Shown here in pieces: positions 41,053 to 41,120 of a stretch of DNA of 41,120 nucleotides; position 1 is the stretch's first letter, and each line of letters begins with the position of its first letter. Source of the stretch: Candidatus Gastranaerophilales bacterium (GTDB lineage: Bacteria; Cyanobacteriota; Vampirovibrionia; Gastranaerophilales; Gastranaerophilaceae); the NCBI GenBank assembly GCA_905236055.1, contig CAJOOA010000081.1, forward strand, positions 1-41,120, in the 5' to 3' direction. The notes under the pieces were generated by a model. It did no database searches and had not been told where the DNA came from. It was given only the letters and a program-made list of their open reading frames with translations. The position numbers were made by a program, and so were the translations under genes.

Positions 41053-41120
41053 ATGGGTATGGCATCCTCACAAGCCAGACTCTTGATGCTGACATCGAGA
41101 TTGCATGACGTTGAGTTAAA
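41053..41120 (+). CDS. Start of a probable flagellum-linked protein (partial)
   Basis: The last 68 bases encode 22 complete codons, beginning MGMASSQARLLMLTSR, with AAAGGA eight bases before the ATG. This start resembles a group of coiled-coil proteins from uncultured gut bacteria with unknown role, and its small-residue-rich amphipathic helix is like flagellar axial-protein N-termini. The sigma-28-type promoter directly upstream supports a flagellar or motility link. The rest lies outside the window, so the assignment is open. Confidence 0.6.
   Translation, partial: MGMASSQARLLMLTSRLHDVEL

Overview
The window reads as chromosomal DNA of a low-GC, outer-membrane-bearing bacterium, most probably a gut-type Gastranaerophilales (Vampirovibrionia, formerly Melainabacteria), the non-photosynthetic relatives of Cyanobacteria. 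The reasons are: a Ycf45-like AAA ATPase with a C-terminal R3H motif; ATP synthase beta and epsilon genes as a separate two-gene unit, as in cyanobacteria and plastids; a PSP1/RicT-type protein; lipid A genes (lpxI-lpxB) showing an outer membrane; an anaerobic ribonucleotide reductase (nrdD) showing anaerobic life; flagellar rod genes; and many small lineage-specific proteins that share one N-terminal motif. The taxonomic call is an inference from memory of gene families. No rRNA, tRNA, insertion sequence, prophage or CRISPR array was seen.

Layout. 1-1823 (minus): start of tuf, then ndk-tgt. 1907-4145 (minus): flagellar rod operon (two FlgF/FlgG-like genes, flgB, flgC) behind a sigma-28-like promoter. 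4300-6072 (minus): mutL. 6073-6507: regulatory gap with two palindromes, then nrdD (plus) and its terminator. 8916-9296: small tagged protein. 9303-10880 (minus): AAA-R3H ATPase. 11108-12032: rnpA and an overlapping unknown gene. 12470-14697: gpsA, PSP1 gene, rpsU. 14752-15585 (minus): ksgA. 15682-16941: glutamate-cysteine ligase. 17082-18891: atpD-atpC. 18893-21850: divergent tolC-like / marR-emrA efflux module around an operator palindrome. 21856-24601: tagged protein, TPR-propeller exported protein, miaA, tagged protein. 24656-31187: galM, sugar MFS transporter, three tandem tagged paralogues, tyrS, secreted vWA protein, all on plus. 31189-36278 (minus): a tight run of transketolase C-terminal half, ftsE, ftsX, HDOD protein, degenerate receiver/GGDEF-like protein, isochorismatase-type hydrolase. 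36318-38250: small and tagged proteins. 38275-40927: pnuC, lpxI, lpxB. From 41053 a partial gene follows a near-consensus sigma-28 promoter.

The most unusual thing is a shared short N-terminal signature on eight otherwise unrelated small or membrane proteins (plus a variant inside the extended N-terminus of the aldose epimerase): Met, a polar residue, Ile/Val, two residues, a hydrophobic residue, Asn/Asp at position 7, then an aromatic motif of the type [IV]-[NKS]-F-[GNK]-[GA] at residues 10-18. It looks like a lineage-specific sorting, anchoring or docking tag that I do not recognise from any described system. Other points: two sigma-28-like promoters, three genes whose -10 box lies exactly six bases before the ATG (candidate leaderless mRNAs), a pseudo-receiver/pseudo-GGDEF protein beside HDOD and FtsEX, and very tight convergent gene junctions. 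Several start codons are placed downstream of the longest open frame (tgt, ndk, rnpA, gpsA, glutamate-cysteine ligase, the TPR protein and the 36822 gene) because ribosome-binding or promoter sequence lies inside the longer frame.
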